Shown piece after piece: positions 17,902 through 26,900 of a DNA stretch of 30,261 nt (the first letter of the stretch is position 1; every line of letters begins with the position of its first letter). Source of the stretch: DAITMV01 sp046318595 (GTDB lineage Bacteria; Pseudomonadota; Gammaproteobacteria; Burkholderiales; Burkholderiaceae_B); contig JBKCTV010000032.1 in the NCBI GenBank assembly GCA_046318595.1, positions 1-30,261 of the forward strand, in the 5' to 3' direction. Position numbers and translations under genes: made by a program. The notes beneath the pieces are model-generated. The model made no database searches. It saw only the letters and a list, made by a program, of their open reading frames with translations, and was not told the origin of the DNA.

Positions 17902-19852
17902 CCCCCACGGAAAACGTCATTGTAAAACGCATGCCGCCCGTCGGGACCTCGTCGCAGCTCAATTTGCCGCCATGCGCCTCGGCGACACTGCGGCACAGGT
18001 TCAGGCCCAGGCCCAACCCTTCGGGCTTAGTCGAGAAAAACGGTTTAAAAATATGCTCGACATCAGTGTCGGTCAGCCCGCTGCCGTTATCCTGGACGGC
18101 GATTTCGCATACCGTGCCCCGCAAAACAGCGGTCACCGCGACCCTGCGGTCGGACGAGTTTTCTCCGAACGACTCCAGGGCGTTCTTGACCAGGTTGATG
18201 ACGGCTTGTTCGAGCATGATGCGGTCGGCATGCAGGAAAAAGTCGCCGGCACCGATTGGCCAATCGATCTCGGCCTGCAACGGCCTGGCCATGGCGTCGA
18301 GCGTCGGCAACAGGCTGGCGCGCAACGCCTGAGTGCTGAGCTGCTCGCGTTTGGGCTGCCGCTCCTGCACCAGGTTCTGCACCGATTTGATGATCTTACC
18401 GGTCCGTTGCGCCTGATCACGCAGGCGTTCGAACAACGAGCGCAAATCTTGCAGATCGGGCTGCAGGCGGTCGGTCAGGTTGATGCCGCTTTGCGCATAG
18501 CTGACCATGGTCGCCAGAGGCTGATTGACCTCATGGGCAATGTTCGAGGCCATCTCGCCGATCAGCGCCAAACGCGACGTGGTCTGCAACTTTTCTTCCT
18601 GTACCCGGATCAGCTCCTCGGAGTTTTTCCGGTCTGTGATGTCCAGGATGGAGCTCATCCAGCCGACCTGCCGGCCTTCGCTGTCGACCAGCGGCGCCTC
18701 GACGATCAGCACATGGATCGACCGGCCATCCTTATGACAAAAGCTGGTTTCGAAACCGTCGCGCGGCGCGTGCCCGGCGAACGTCATCGCCACCAACCGG
18801 CGGTATTCGTCGGTTTCGCTGGCCAGCCAGTACGGCATCGGCGGTCGCCGCCCGACCAGCTCATAGGCCTTGCGCCCGACCATCCGACAAAACGCCGGAT
18901 TGACGTAGCGGATACGGCCGTCCAAGTCCCAGACCCGCAGACCGACCGCCATCGAGTCCTGCATTGATTCGCGGAAGGCCGTTTCCTCGCGCAGCTTCGA
19001 CTCTATTTTCAGGCGCCGCCGAAAATCGCGCCACAGCAAGGCCAGGCTGAGGCTAAGCAGCGTCGACAGAATGGTGACGGTGATCGCCATGGCGTTGCTG
19101 AACAGGCGGGGACCTGGCCGGCGCGAGTTGACGTTCATCGACAACGTGACCGACCCCTCATCCAACAGCATATCGTGGGTATACACCCCCAGGCCAGGAC
19201 CGCCCTTTTGTACCCTGGCCAGCAAATGGCTGCCGTTGGCATCGAACAGACTCACCTGATGCCCCTCGGCAAACCACCACGGCAGTTCGTTGTCCAGAAA
19301 GGTTTGCAGATTGAGCAAAGCCCAGGCCTCTGCCTGCAGCGGCACGCTATAAGTGCGGATCAGCAGATAGTGTTTGCCGTTGATCGAACGCGGCCCATCG
19401 TAAGTCGGAAAACCGCCACTTTCTGGGGGATCGCGCTGGTCACGGGTGATATCGAGCAAGTCGTTGAGCGCCTCGGGCGCGCCCGGCATGGCACTCATCC
19501 ATTCCGAACGCATCCCCTGGCGCAGCAACACGCCTTCGATTTCCGGGGCGTTGCGAAAAAACTGCTCCATGCCAGCGCGCAACATCGCACCCTGTCGCAC
19601 ATGCACGGCATTAAGCACATTGCGCAGCGCGATGCCCTTGCTTTCGAGCTGAAACGCCAGGTTCTGCCGCGCCCACAAGGCATCGGCGATCAGCTTGCTT
19701 TCGTTCTCCTCCAGCTCCCCTTGACGCGACCAGTAGGTCGTCACCCAGAACGTGATGGCAAGCGAAGCGATCGTTAAAATCGGCAGCAAAAAGCGCCACA
19801 ACTGCTGACGCAACTGTTGATTGCCGGTGGAGGGTACGGAGTTCGGGAGCAA
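17885..19852 (-). CDS. dctS: C4-dicarboxylate sensor histidine kinase
   Basis: This is a membrane sensor of 655 residues: membrane segment at about 21-41, periplasmic sensing region at 42-250, second membrane segment at 253-274, and PAS domain at about 295-405 (LRVWDLDGRIRYVNPAF). The HisKA domain has phospho-His H440 (NIAHEVNQPLA). The ATPase domain has the N-box N557, DNGSGL (588-593) and GLGLGL (612-617). The architecture and the divergent dctP neighbour match the DctS of the DctS-DctR-DctPQM system of purple bacteria and betaproteobacteria. All kinase motifs are intact. The sensed ligand is expected to be succinate, fumarate or malate. Confidence 0.92.
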   Translation of the reverse strand: MLPNSVPSTGNQQLRQQLWRFLLPILTIASLAITFWVTTYWSRQGELEENESKLIADALWARQNLAFQLESKGIALRNVLNAVHVRQGAMLRAGMEQFFRNAPEIEGVLLRQGMRSEWMSAMPGAPEALNDLLDITRDQRDPPESGGFPTYDGPRSINGKHYLLIRTYSVPLQAEAWALLNLQTFLDNELPWWFAEGHQVSLFDANGSHLLARVQKGGPGLGVYTHDMLLDEGSVTLSMNVNSRRPGPRLFSNAMAITVTILSTLLSLSLALLWRDFRRRLKIESKLREETAFRESMQDSMAVGLRVWDLDGRIRYVNPAFCRMVGRKAYELVGRRPPMPYWLASETDEYRRLVAMTFAGHAPRDGFETSFCHKDGRSIHVLIVEAPLVDSEGRQVGWMSSILDITDRKNSEELIRVQEEKLQTTSRLALIGEMASNIAHEVNQPLATMVSYAQSGINLTDRLQPDLQDLRSLFERLRDQAQRTGKIIKSVQNLVQERQPKREQLSTQALRASLLPTLDAMARPLQAEIDWPIGAGDFFLHADRIMLEQAVINLVKNALESFGENSSDRRVAVTAVLRGTVCEIAVQDNGSGLTDTDVEHIFKPFFSTKPEGLGLGLNLCRSVAEAHGGKLSCDEVPTGGMRFTMTFSVGDEPIG

Positions 19853-19913
19853 ATCGAAAATTGGCGAACCAGGGCATTACATGGTGCCACGAAAAGGCGA
19901 CAAGCTTCCCCCG

Positions 19914-19931
19914 ATTGTGGAAATCCACAAT
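19914..19931 (+). promoter_or_regulatory. Perfect palindrome between dctS and dctP, candidate DctR operator
   Basis: ATTGTGGA at 19914-19921 faces TCCACAAT at 19924-19931 with two bases between. It lies in the 140-base divergent control region, about 40 bases before a possible -10 (GATAAC at 19960-19965) for dctPQM. That is a usual distance for an activator. Binding by DctR is inferred. Confidence 0.5.
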
Positions 19932-19992
19932 GGCGCACGCCAAGCGACACGCGCAGACTGATAACACTAAAAAAACCTATAACGGAGTCACG

Positions 19993-21006
19993 ATGCCCCC
20001 ATTCAGTTCCTTTCGTCGTTGCATCCTGGCCGCATCGCTGTGCATGATGCTGCCCTTGGCTCATGCCCAAAGCCCGATTGTCATCAAATTCAGCCACGTC
20101 GTCGCCAACGACACGCCAAAAGGCAAGGCCGCCCTGCGCTTCAAGCAATTAGCCGAAGAGCGGACCGGCGGCAAGGTCAAAGTCGAGGTGTACCCAAATT
20201 CGCAGCTCTACAAAGACAAAGAGGAAATGGAAGCACTGCAGTTGGGCGCGGTACAGATGCTGGCTCCCAGCCTGGCCAAGTTCGGTCCGCTGGGCGTAAA
20301 AGAGTTCGAAGTGTTCGATGTGCCGTATATTTTCCCGAACAAAGATGTGCTGTCGCGCGTCACCGAGGGCCCGATCGGTCAGGAACTGCTGAAAAAGCTC
20401 GAACCCAAAGGCATCATCGGCCTGTCTTACTGGGATAACGGCTTCAAGGTGATGAGCGCCAACAAGCCATTACATACTCCGGAAGACATGCGCGGCCTGA
20501 AAATGCGTATCCAGTCATCCAAAGTGCTGGACGCCCAAATGCGTGCCGTCGGCGCCAACCCGCAGGTCATGGCGTTTTCCGAGGTCTACCAAGCCTTGCA
20601 AACCGGAGTGGTCGACGGCACCGAAAACCCACCGTCCAACCTGTACACCCAGAAGATGCACGAGGTGCAAAAGGACGTTTCCGTAACCAACCACGGTTAT
20701 CTGGGTTATGCGGTGATCGTCAACAAGAAATTCTGGGAAGGTCTGCCGGCCGATATCCGCACCCAGCTAGATAGCGCCATGAAAGACGCCACCCGCTACG
20801 CGAACGCCATCGCCCAGCAGGAAAACGATATGGCGATGCAGAAAGTCAAGGATTCCGGCAAAACCAAGGTCTACAATCTGACCCCCGCTGAAAACGCCGC
20901 CTGGCGCAAGGCCATGTTGCCGGTGCAAAAGCAGGTCGAAAGCCGCGTCGGTGCCGACATTCTGAAGCGCATCAACGCCGAATCCGCAGCCCTGGGCATC
21001 AAGTGA
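19993..21006 (+). CDS. dctP: TRAP transporter dicarboxylate-binding protein
   Basis: DctP captures C4-dicarboxylates in the periplasm and delivers them to DctQM. The ATG at 19993 has GGAG at 19984-19987 and leads directly into a Sec signal peptide (RRCILAASLCMMLPLAHA, cleavage after residue 25); upstream in-frame codons are not needed. The mature protein shows the family blocks, with the substrate-clamping Arg R172 in LKMRIQ and the downstream segment SEVYQALQTGVVDGTENP. Length is 337 residues, as usual. It is the first gene of dctPQM. Confidence 0.95.
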   Translation: MPPFSSFRRCILAASLCMMLPLAHAQSPIVIKFSHVVANDTPKGKAALRFKQLAEERTGGKVKVEVYPNSQLYKDKEEMEALQLGAVQMLAPSLAKFGPLGVKEFEVFDVPYIFPNKDVLSRVTEGPIGQELLKKLEPKGIIGLSYWDNGFKVMSANKPLHTPEDMRGLKMRIQSSKVLDAQMRAVGANPQVMAFSEVYQALQTGVVDGTENPPSNLYTQKMHEVQKDVSVTNHGYLGYAVIVNKKFWEGLPADIRTQLDSAMKDATRYANAIAQQENDMAMQKVKDSGKTKVYNLTPAENAAWRKAMLPVQKQVESRVGADILKRINAESAALGIK

Positions 21007-21068
21007 TTTTTTAAAGAAGTGCCGATCTATTCGCAGCAATCCATAGGTCGGTAATCGGTTTCCAATTC

Positions 21069-21093
21069 GCCCTGCGGCTCGTGCCGCGCGGGC
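21069..21093 (+). other. GC-rich hairpin between dctP and dctQ
   Basis: GCCCTGCGGC at 21069-21078 pairs with GCCGCGCGGGC at 21083-21093 around TCGT, with one bulge. It sits in the 111-base dctP-dctQ gap. Such hairpins often protect or partly terminate the transcript, so that the binding protein is made in excess over the membrane subunits. Only a short T-containing tract follows. Confidence 0.45.
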
Positions 21094-21117
21094 GGCTTTC
21101 AATATCTCCGGATACCT

Positions 21118-21723
21118 ATGAAAATTCTCGACAAACTCGAGGAAGTGCTGATCGCCTTCCTGATGGGTGCAGCCACCCTGCTCATTTTCGTTGCGGTGGT
21201 TCACCGCTACCTTTCCTCGGTAAGCGCTTTGCAACCTTATCTGGCGCAGATCGATACGTCATGGGCGCAAGAGCTCTGCATCATCATGTTCGTCTGGATG
21301 GCCAAGTTTGGCGCGGCCTATGGTGTGCGCACAGGTATCCACGTCGGCGTCGATGTGATCATCAACCGCCTGAACACCACCTGGTACCGGAAAATGGTCG
21401 CCTTCGGTCTGCTGGCAGGCGCCCTCTTCACTGGCATCGTAGCCACGCTGGGCGCCACATTCGTCTGGGAAAACGGCGCACATTACGCTATTTTCACAGC
21501 GCTCGGAATGGATAGCGGCACCTATGAAGGCCCCACCACCCCCGACCTGGAATGGCCCACCTGGATCGTCTACTCGGCGATTCCGTTCGGCTCAGCGCTG
21601 ATGTGCTTCCGTTTCCTGCAAGTCACTTATCATTTCCTGAAAACCAACGAGTTGCCCAAACACGACCACAGTCATGTCGACGGCATCGATGACATCAAAG
21701 AAGAGAAGGTAAGCCCAGCATGA
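21118..21723 (+). CDS. dctQ: TRAP transporter small membrane subunit
   Basis: DctQ is the four-helix membrane subunit that supports DctM. The protein has 201 residues with hydrophobic segments at about 9-29, 50-68, 92-115 and 150-172. The family pattern includes WAQELCIIMFVWMAKFGAAY and the Gly-Ile-His stretch RTGIHVGVD. A polar His/Asp-rich tail closes the protein. The stop overlaps the dctM start (ATGA at 21720), as expected for subunits made in equal amounts. The ribosome site is weak. Confidence 0.92.
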   Translation: MKILDKLEEVLIAFLMGAATLLIFVAVVHRYLSSVSALQPYLAQIDTSWAQELCIIMFVWMAKFGAAYGVRTGIHVGVDVIINRLNTTWYRKMVAFGLLAGALFTGIVATLGATFVWENGAHYAIFTALGMDSGTYEGPTTPDLEWPTWIVYSAIPFGSALMCFRFLQVTYHFLKTNELPKHDHSHVDGIDDIKEEKVSPA

Positions 21724-23000
21724 GCGCCGCCCTGATATTTGTTTTACTGATCGTGCTCATGCTCACGGGCATGCCGATTTCGATTTCCCTGGGTCTGACG
21801 GTTCTGACCTTCCTCTACACCATGACCAGCGTGCCAATCGAGGCCGTGGCGTTGAAGCTATTCACCGGCATCGAAAAGTTCGAAATCATGGCGATTCCGT
21901 TTTTCATTCTGGCTGGCAACTTTTTGACGCATGGCGGGGTGGCGCGACGCATGATCAACTTCGCCACGTCCATGGTCGGCCATTTTCATGGCGGCCTGGG
22001 CCTGGCGGGCGTGCTGGCCTGTGCGCTGTTCGCCGCGGTGTCGGGCTCGAGCCCGGCCACGGTCGTGGCGATCGGTTCGATAATTTTGCCGGCAATGGTC
22101 AAGCAGGGGTTTCCGCGCAAGTTCGGCGCGGGTGTCATCACGACCTCAGGCGCGCTCGGTATCCTGATTCCGCCGTCGATCGTCATGGTGATGTATTCGG
22201 TCTCGACCAACACCTCGGTGGGCAAGCTTTTCATGGCGGGTGTCGTGCCCGGGATCATGCTGGCTTTTTTGCTGGGCTTGACGACCTGGTATTTGGCCCG
22301 CAAGCATAACTACCCCCGCCTGCCCAAAGCCAGTGTGGCAGAGCGCCTGCGCACCTTCAAGGACAGCGTCTGGGGCTTGCTGCTGATCGTCGTCGTGATC
22401 GGCGGTATCTACACCGGTTTCTTCACACCGACCGAAGCCGCTGCGATGAGCGCGGTATATGCGTTCATCGTTGCCGTTTTCGTTTACAAGGACATGCCTT
22501 TGTCGAAAGTGCCCAAGGTGCTGCTCGACTCGGCCAGCATGTCGGCGATGCTGCTGTACATCATCACCAACGCCGTGCTGTTCTCGTTTCTCATGACCAG
22601 CGAAAACATCCCGCAGGAAATGGCGTCCTGGCTGACCGGCTCCGGCGTCGGCCCGATCGGCTTCTTGTTGATGGTCAACATTCTGTTGCTGTTGGCGGGC
22701 AACGTCATGGAGCCATCGTCGATCGTGCTGATCATGGCGCCGATTCTGTTCCCGGTGGCGGTCAGCCTCGGCATCGATCCGGTCCACTTCGGCATCCTGA
22801 TCGTCGTCAACATGGAAGTCGGCATGTGTCATCCGCCAGTGGGCCTGAACCTTTACGTGGCCTCGGGGATTACAAAAATGGGCATCAGCGAGCTCACGGT
22901 GGCGGTCCTGCCGTGGCTGCTGACCATGCTGGGCTTCCTGTTGCTGGTTACTTACGTTCCGGCGATATCGTTGGCACTGCCACAGGCATTGGGGATGTGA
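21720..23000 (+). CDS. dctM: TRAP transporter large membrane subunit
   Basis: DctM is the 11-12-segment permease that moves dicarboxylate with sodium ions. The protein has 426 residues, typical length. Recognisable blocks include MAIPFFILAGNFL, AVSGSSPATVVAIGSI and GALGILIPPSIVMVMYS near the N-terminal half, and NMEVGMCHPPVGLNL near the end. It is translationally coupled to dctQ. An intrinsic terminator directly follows the gene. Confidence 0.96.
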   Translation: MSAALIFVLLIVLMLTGMPISISLGLTVLTFLYTMTSVPIEAVALKLFTGIEKFEIMAIPFFILAGNFLTHGGVARRMINFATSMVGHFHGGLGLAGVLACALFAAVSGSSPATVVAIGSIILPAMVKQGFPRKFGAGVITTSGALGILIPPSIVMVMYSVSTNTSVGKLFMAGVVPGIMLAFLLGLTTWYLARKHNYPRLPKASVAERLRTFKDSVWGLLLIVVVIGGIYTGFFTPTEAAAMSAVYAFIVAVFVYKDMPLSKVPKVLLDSASMSAMLLYIITNAVLFSFLMTSENIPQEMASWLTGSGVGPIGFLLMVNILLLLAGNVMEPSSIVLIMAPILFPVAVSLGIDPVHFGILIVVNMEVGMCHPPVGLNLYVASGITKMGISELTVAVLPWLLTMLGFLLLVTYVPAISLALPQALGM

Positions 23001-23024
23001 GACTTCGGTCAATCGGTTTAAAAA

Positions 23025-23045
23025 GCCTGCTTCGGCAGGCTTTTT
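23025..23045 (+). terminator. Intrinsic terminator of dctPQM
   Basis: GCCTGC at 23025-23030 pairs with GCAGGC at 23035-23040 around a TTCG tetraloop. The stem is flanked by an A-run on the left and followed by TTTTT at 23041-23045. This is a textbook rho-independent terminator 25 bases after the dctM stop. Confidence 0.93.
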
Positions 23046-23148
23046 ATTGTCTCAGTGACAGATGCTGCGCCGATACACCACGACCCCATGCACCCGTTTG
23101 TTTTGATGCCATCCCATGCGACCTGCCGAAAGCGGTTAAAATCGGTGC

Positions 23149-23436
23149 ATGAAAAAAACCGATCTCTATAAAAGCCTTGCGCTCAAAACCGCCGGCTTGA
23201 TGAAACAGTCCATTACCCCAGACCGCTTCGCCGCTGGCGCACAGCTCGACCGCAAAGCACAGCGCAAGCTCGATCAGGCTAAAGGTTTGATTCCATTTGC
23301 CATCAAGCTCGACGCCCGTTTGGCCACAGCAGTGCGCGAATACGCCGTGGCTGAGCAGTCGACGGTAGACGATGCAGTCGCCCGGCTATTGCAACAAAGC
23401 CTCGGCATACCAAACCCATCAAACCCATCTAGCTGA
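23149..23436 (+). CDS. Small conserved-looking protein of unknown function
   Basis: This is a 95-residue basic protein starting MKKTDLYKSLALKT. No family is recognised. The second half (ALKLDARLATAVREYA-like helices followed by STVDDAVARLLQQSL) has the strand-less, two-helix look of some small DNA-binding or antitoxin proteins, but no ribbon-helix-helix strand is clear. It lies 8 bases before yaeQ in the same direction, so the two are probably co-transcribed. Base composition fits the neighbours, and the start is the only good ATG. Confidence 0.6.
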   Translation: MKKTDLYKSLALKTAGLMKQSITPDRFAAGAQLDRKAQRKLDQAKGLIPFAIKLDARLATAVREYAVAEQSTVDDAVARLLQQSLGIPNPSNPSS

Positions 23437-23443
23437 GCAAGCG

Positions 23444-23974
23444 ATGGCATTGCGCGCCACGATTGCCAAAGTCAAACTGCAAGTGTCCGACCTCGACCGG
23501 TCGCATTTTGGCGAATACGCCCTGACCCTGGCGCAGCATCCATCCGAAACCGCCGAAAGGCTGATGGTCCGTCTCCTGGCGTTTGCCTTGAATGCCAGCG
23601 AATCCCTACAGTTCGGCAAAGGCTTATCCGATCAAGACGAAGCGGCGCTTTGGGACGTCGATCTGGACGGTACGATTAACTGCTGGATAGATGTCGGCCT
23701 GCCCGATGAGGCACGGCTCAAAAAAGCCTGCGGCCGGGCCAAACGCGTGGTGCTCATAACCTACGGCGGCAGATCGGCGGACATGTGGTGGAAACAGAAC
23801 GCCACCCCCCTGGAAAATTTAGAGAATCTAAGCATTTACCAGATCAGCGCGACCGACAGCGCCAGCCTGGCCCGCCTGGCCGGTAAAAACATGCATTTTG
23901 CATGGACCATTCAGGAAGGCATGGTTTACACCGATCAAGCCGACATTCAACCGCTGATTTTAAAAATCGCCTAG
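23444..23974 (+). CDS. yaeQ: YaeQ family protein
   Basis: YaeQ is a conserved single-domain protein with a PD-(D/E)xK nuclease-like fold; its cellular role is unsettled, and E. coli YaeQ was once reported to suppress loss of RfaH. The 176-residue protein (from ATG 23444) shows the family blocks MALRATIAKVKLQVSDLDR, LAQHPSETAERLMVRLLAFAL, LWIDVGLPDE-like ICWIDVGLPDEARLKKAC and VVLITYGGRSADMWW. An earlier in-frame start would overlap the previous gene and lacks family support. The stop is 14 bases from the end of the convergent giant gene. Confidence 0.9.
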   Translation: MALRATIAKVKLQVSDLDRSHFGEYALTLAQHPSETAERLMVRLLAFALNASESLQFGKGLSDQDEAALWDVDLDGTINCWIDVGLPDEARLKKACGRAKRVVLITYGGRSADMWWKQNATPLENLENLSIYQISATDSASLARLAGKNMHFAWTIQEGMVYTDQADIQPLILKIA

Positions 23975-23988
23975 CGCCTGCTATGGCT

Positions 23989-26900
23989 TCAATAAATCGC
24001 CGAAAAATTGTTGCCGTCGCACTCATTTATATAATCGGAAGGTTTACAAACCGGTTGTCGCCCTGGTGATTCACTATCGAGAAGAACCCAGCGGTTTCGA
24101 TGGTCTTTGCGAAAAGCGACATAATGAGAAGAGGCACTGACTATCTGCTCACCCTGCCGGTCGACCTGCAGCATCATTCGATCGGCTTGCAGCCCATCGA
24201 GCTCACGGGCCTGACTCTCAAAATCTCGCTCTTGGCCTGGCATATACACAAGCTGCCTGACGACATCTCTTCCATTCCCCTGCAACCAAGCGTTCAAGAC
24301 CGCAACCGTGGTTTCAAACATAAGCCCGTGATCGCGAATGTTCTCAATGGCCGGGCTCAACAATGAATCGTCAACATCATCACGCTCAGCGAGCAATCTC
24401 CCCCGCAACCCGAGCTCATGTATTGCAAAATCCTTCACGGAAAAAACCTTTTCGCCAAACATCGCATTCGCAGCATGAATCGCACACAGATGCCCCTCCT
24501 GCCTCTCGACATAAAATCGTTCGCTCGACAATACTGGCGCCTGCTCCGTCAGCGCAATAAACCGTCCGCCGTACACCAGCCAATGAACCGTTTCGGATGG
24601 CGGCCTACTGGTCGACTGGTACTCCTGTTTTTTTTGTAAGCCCGTCGCTGCATCGCTTGGGTCATATTCATAAACGACGATACGCCGATTCATTGCCCTG
24701 GAGAGCACATCCAACATAAAATTCGGGCTGTTGGTATCGATTACTGCTTCGCCTGCGCTGTTTCGTGCGATCAACCGGTTCAGGTAAGATTTGGCCGTTG
24801 AGGGCATTGCCTCCAAATTCGCCATCTGCTTTTTGAAAGTCAGGGCCTCTTGCCTTTCATTCCGACCCGAAGAAAGTGTTTCTCTTTCGTAAAGCCGATA
24901 CACCGTCATGTATTTTTCCAGATTTTTCGCAGACATCTCATCGGCAAACAACGCCCTAATTTTTTGCGGCGTATCCGTTTTCTTTAAGTGAACATGCATA
25001 TCCAAACCCAGCAGACGGCAAAAGTAGGCAGCCATGCCAGAGGGATAATCACTTTCGCTAATCGACGATTCGATTGTTGACAGCATTATCTTTAATGCGC
25101 CATCTATTTCTGTCTGTAAAACCGCCGGGCCATTCGGGAACAAGGTCAAACCTTCGGGCGTCGTGAATCTCTCGGGCAATTCATACGGTTGAGTATTTAC
25201 TTCATCGCGCACCTCAGGCGCGCTCGAACCCACCATTACCCTAGCGGGCGACTCGCGCCGAGCCGGCGGCCTAGCTGTCTGCAAGCCTGTCGATGTTGGC
25301 GGCGCGGCAGGTTCTTCTGAACGCACCACACCAGACGTCAGCGTCTCAACAAAATTCGCACGCCTTACAAAGTCGTCGGCCGTATTAGACTGCGCATCGA
25401 CGTGGTAGCGCGTTACGATCACTGGCTCTGCCTGATCGTCATGAGGACCTTCGGTGAGCACGCGTCCTATGCCGAGCTGCATTTCTTCGGCTCCCGCCGC
25501 CCCCCAAAATACGACGCGCCGCACCCCTTCCAGCAGGGATGCGCGGCAACCAATCCCGATGGTCGTGATTAAAACCGCTTGGTTCGCGTGCTGGTTAAAA
25601 CGCAGATCGATCTGTCGCCGGCGATTGGCGTGTACTCGGTAGTCGTAGCCGACGATCAGTGCATTTTTTTTCTGCTCGCGCACATACGCCATCAAACTGG
25701 CTCTTTCCTCTAGCTTCTGGACGTAGATCACCATTTTTTCATGCGCACCAAGTGCGTCGAGGTCTGGCTGCACATGCTGGGCGCGCAGCGCCCCGTCCCT
25801 CACCACTCGATCGCGAACCCGCAGGTGCCCGTCCAGCGGCCGGTGCGCCAGCAAACGATTCGCCATACTTCGGGCCAACTGGCCCAGTTTGCCTGGCGTG
25901 AGCTGGGTGTTGAAGGTGTAATGTTTCTCCCCATACCCACACTCTAGAAAGCTCGACAGCGAATCGACTGCACGGGGATCAAATGTGGTGCCGACCGGCA
26001 ATAGCATTTTTTCGGCTCTCCGGAAAATCTGGGCCAGGGTTTTACTGACAATCATCTTATCGGTAATACCTTGGTGCGCCCAGGTCGCATTTATGACAAT
26101 GCCTGCATATCGGTCGCCCCATCCCTGGAAAGTTTCTTGGTAATTCTTGATACCGACGCCTTGTTTCAAGCTATCGATCGAAACGAGCGCAACTCGCTTT
26201 TCTTCCGGCAAAACCTGCCCCCCTTTACCCGAGAGCACGGCAATCGATCGCTGTGCATGGCCCATGGCCATCAGGCCACTTTGCCACCGTTCTATCTCGC
26301 TTTTTTCACAAACGATCAGCAAGGGTTGCTCGACGGCCCGAGCCACTTGCAGAACACGAAGGAAGACGCTGACGATCTGGCATTTGCTGGCGCCGTACGA
26401 ATCGATCAGCAGCTTTTGCTTCCAGCCGCCATCGACCAGGCGATGCAGCGTATGGCGCTCGCGGTACGTCAACTGCTCTTGCCATCGCTCTTGTGCCATA
26501 AGGGTTTGCAACGCATCGCGCAGACTGTCGTTGAGGCTGGGGGGTAGCTGACATTCCGTATTCGGCTTTTCGGAGCGGTACAGAATCCCTTTTTTGGCCA
26601 CATCGCCGATGATCGAGGGGCCAACGGCCGTCAAATCGTGAGCAAGATTGTTGATGCTAGTACGGATACGCTCGAATTCTTCCTGGCTTTGCGGTTGCAG
26701 TGCTGTTTCGCCATCAATCGCGTCCGCGTTTTGCCTGGCCTCAGGTCGCTGCCCCGGTTCAGAGATTTTTCGAGCCGTTTCGGGACTGCGCAGGCGAATG
26801 GTGACTTGATAGTCTTCGCGCAGCACCTCGAGCGCCACGCTGCGCAAGAACCGGCCCCACTCGACATGATTGAAAGTAAGTTCGCTTTTACCGAAATCAT

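Noticed and set aside
17885..19852. + strand frames of up to 331 codons opposite dctS
   Set aside because: dctS has every kinase motif on the - strand; the opposite frames have none.
19853..19992. Sigma-54 promoter for dctPQM, as found for rhizobial dctA
   Set aside because: No GG-N10-GC pair with the right flanks was found, and this DctR is a LuxR type without a sigma-54 interaction domain.
22146..23012. - strand frame of 288 codons opposite dctM, rich in His, Asp and Gln
   Set aside because: The composition is what the antisense of a hydrophobic membrane protein produces; no independent support.
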